This document shows, in pieces, positions 12,372 to 12,886 of a stretch of 12,886 nt of DNA; position 1 is the first letter of the stretch; each line of letters begins with the position of its first letter. This stretch comes from Caldifarciminota bacterium (GTDB lineage Bacteria > Hydrothermota > Tepidihabitantia > Tepidihabitantales > Tepidihabitantaceae). The stretch covers positions 1 through 12,886 of the forward strand of contig CAIVTL010000320.1 of NCBI GenBank assembly GCA_903908785.1, read 5' to 3'. The translations under genes and the position numbers were made by a program. Under the pieces are notes generated by a model. That model saw only the letters and a list, made by a program, of their open reading frames with translations. It searched no databases and had not been told where the DNA came from.

Positions 12372-12886
12372 GCCGGAAAGCCGGGGTACATGTCGGTGAT
12401 GGTTTTGCGCAGTTGGTCAGCGGTGAGCCACTGGTTGTTTGTGTCGCTGCGGTAGGTGAAGCCTTCAGGCAGGGCGGTCGCGTTCTCGGGGAGGTTTCGG
12501 CGCCGGGTCTGGAATTCGAACTGGGGAAGAACGAGGTAGTGGTCGCCGAGGTCAACCGCATGGCGGCCCTCGTCTTCACCGATGAGGGTCTCGTGGACTT
12601 TTTCGCCGGGTCGGATGCCGATGACCCTATGGGTGCAGTTGCCGGGCAGCGCCCGAATCAGGTCCATGACCTTCATGCTCGGGATTTTCGGGACGAATAT
12701 CTCGCCCCCTTCCGATTCGGTGATGGCTTTGTACACGAGCCGGACGCCTTCGTCGAGCGTAATCCAGAACCGTGTCATCCGGACATCCGTGACCGGCAAC
12801 TCCCTCACGCCGGACTTCACCAGTTCTTTGGCGAGGTCCGCCGCCCCGCTTTTATCCGAGACCGAGATGAGCGCGCGCCTCACCCG
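12368..12886 (-). CDS. pseB: PseB, UDP-GlcNAc 4,6-dehydratase/5-epimerase, C-terminal part, joined in frame to a PurH-like N-terminus
   Basis: 172 residues are visible and the frame is open to the window edge. From about window residue 21 the sequence is the C-terminal third of PseB: ELPVTDVRMTRFWITLDEG, GGEIFVPKIPSMKVMDL, VIGIRPGEKVHETLI and the C-terminal NNQWLT block. PseB is the first pathway enzyme (UDP-GlcNAc to UDP-4-keto-6-deoxy-L-IdoNAc/AltNAc). The Rossmann part with the NAD motif and catalytic Tyr/Lys is not in the window. The preceding ~25 residues (VRRALISVSDKSG ... LAKELVKSG) do not belong to PseB, where GSRGSV-PFF should stand, but read as a PurH N-terminus. The real 5' end of pseB is therefore not represented here. 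Confidence 0.88.
   Translation of the reverse strand, partial: RVRRALISVSDKSGAADLAKELVKSGVRELPVTDVRMTRFWITLDEGVRLVYKAITESEGGEIFVPKIPSMKVMDLIRALPGNCTHRVIGIRPGEKVHETLIGEDEGRHAVDLGDHYLVLPQFEFQTRRRNLPENATALPEGFTYRSDTNNQWLTADQLRKTITDMYPGFPA
12806..12886 (-). other. PurH N-terminus-like segment fused to pseB
   Basis: The first visible codons (from GTG 12883) give MRRALISVSDKSGAADLAKE, a near-textbook start of bifunctional IMP cyclohydrolase/AICAR transformylase PurH, where RALxSVSDK(T/S)G is invariant. The join to PseB lies within 12806-12826, where the codons for ELVKSGV could belong to either gene. A misassembly at a contig end, or a genuine illegitimate join, are both possible. Confidence 0.75.

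Noticed and set aside
11586..12455. 289-codon rightward open frame
   Set aside because: Antisense to pseC, which has all catalytic motifs; the frame is an effect of high G+C codon use.
12806..12886. A separate purH gene start
   Set aside because: Only ~25 PurH-like codons exist before the frame continues as PseB; there is no room for the gene.
1..12886. tRNA, rRNA, insertion sequence or integrase
   Set aside because: No cloverleaf-like segment, rRNA-like sequence, transposase motif or terminal inverted repeat was recognised on either strand by eye.

Overview
The window is high in G+C, densely coding bacterial DNA and reads as accessory cell-surface DNA. The first gene is a secreted YVTN-type beta-propeller protein that ends in a short C-terminal sorting-type domain (motif GVYFVR near the stop). 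Such tails are typical of FCB-group and related uncultured candidate phyla (WOR-3-like, Fibrobacter-like) that use type IX-like export. The lineage is an inference: no rRNA or other phylogenetic marker is present.

Layout. Bases 1-999 (+): 3' part of the propeller gene, with two in-frame heptamer arrays in and just before its tail domain. Bases 1000-1696: a 697-base gap holding an orphan copy of a sorting-domain tail (1038-1145), a 10-bp-stem hairpin (1347-1373), a 21-unit, 12-bp tandem array that never loses register (1354-1605), and a purine-rich short repeat (1637-1678). Bases 1697-2566 (-): a radical SAM protein. Bases 2567-2758: a divergent promoter region; the rightward promoter is near-consensus and sits almost on top of the next start codon. 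Bases 2759-4807 (+): a large GT-C (GT39/ArnT-type) membrane glycosyltransferase. The rest, 4817-12886 (-), is a single apparent operon that converges on it with a 9-bp gap.

The operon, in transcription order, is pseB (3' part), pseC, pseG, pseI, pseH, a GT-C membrane glycosyltransferase, a GT2 polyprenyl-phosphate-type glycosyltransferase and a YbhN/LPG_synthase_TM membrane protein. PseB, C, H, G and I cover every step from UDP-GlcNAc to pseudaminic acid. Only the CMP-activating enzyme PseF is not seen. Most junctions overlap by 4 bp (GTGA, CTGA, ATGA, GTGA), which points to translational coupling. The three membrane or membrane-associated genes at the end look like a lipid-linked sugar module: GT2 loads a sugar on polyprenyl phosphate, a membrane protein may assist transport, and the GT-C transfers the sugar outside the cytoplasm. 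The likely product is a pseudaminic-acid-containing surface glycan or glycoprotein; no flagellar gene is visible.

Most unusual: (1) the register-perfect 12-bp array; (2) several 7-bp-period arrays at unrelated places; (3) the right edge of the window, where the first ~25 codons are those of a PurH N-terminus joined in frame to PseB, either an assembly chimera or a real recombination scar; (4) a probable CTG start for pseI.
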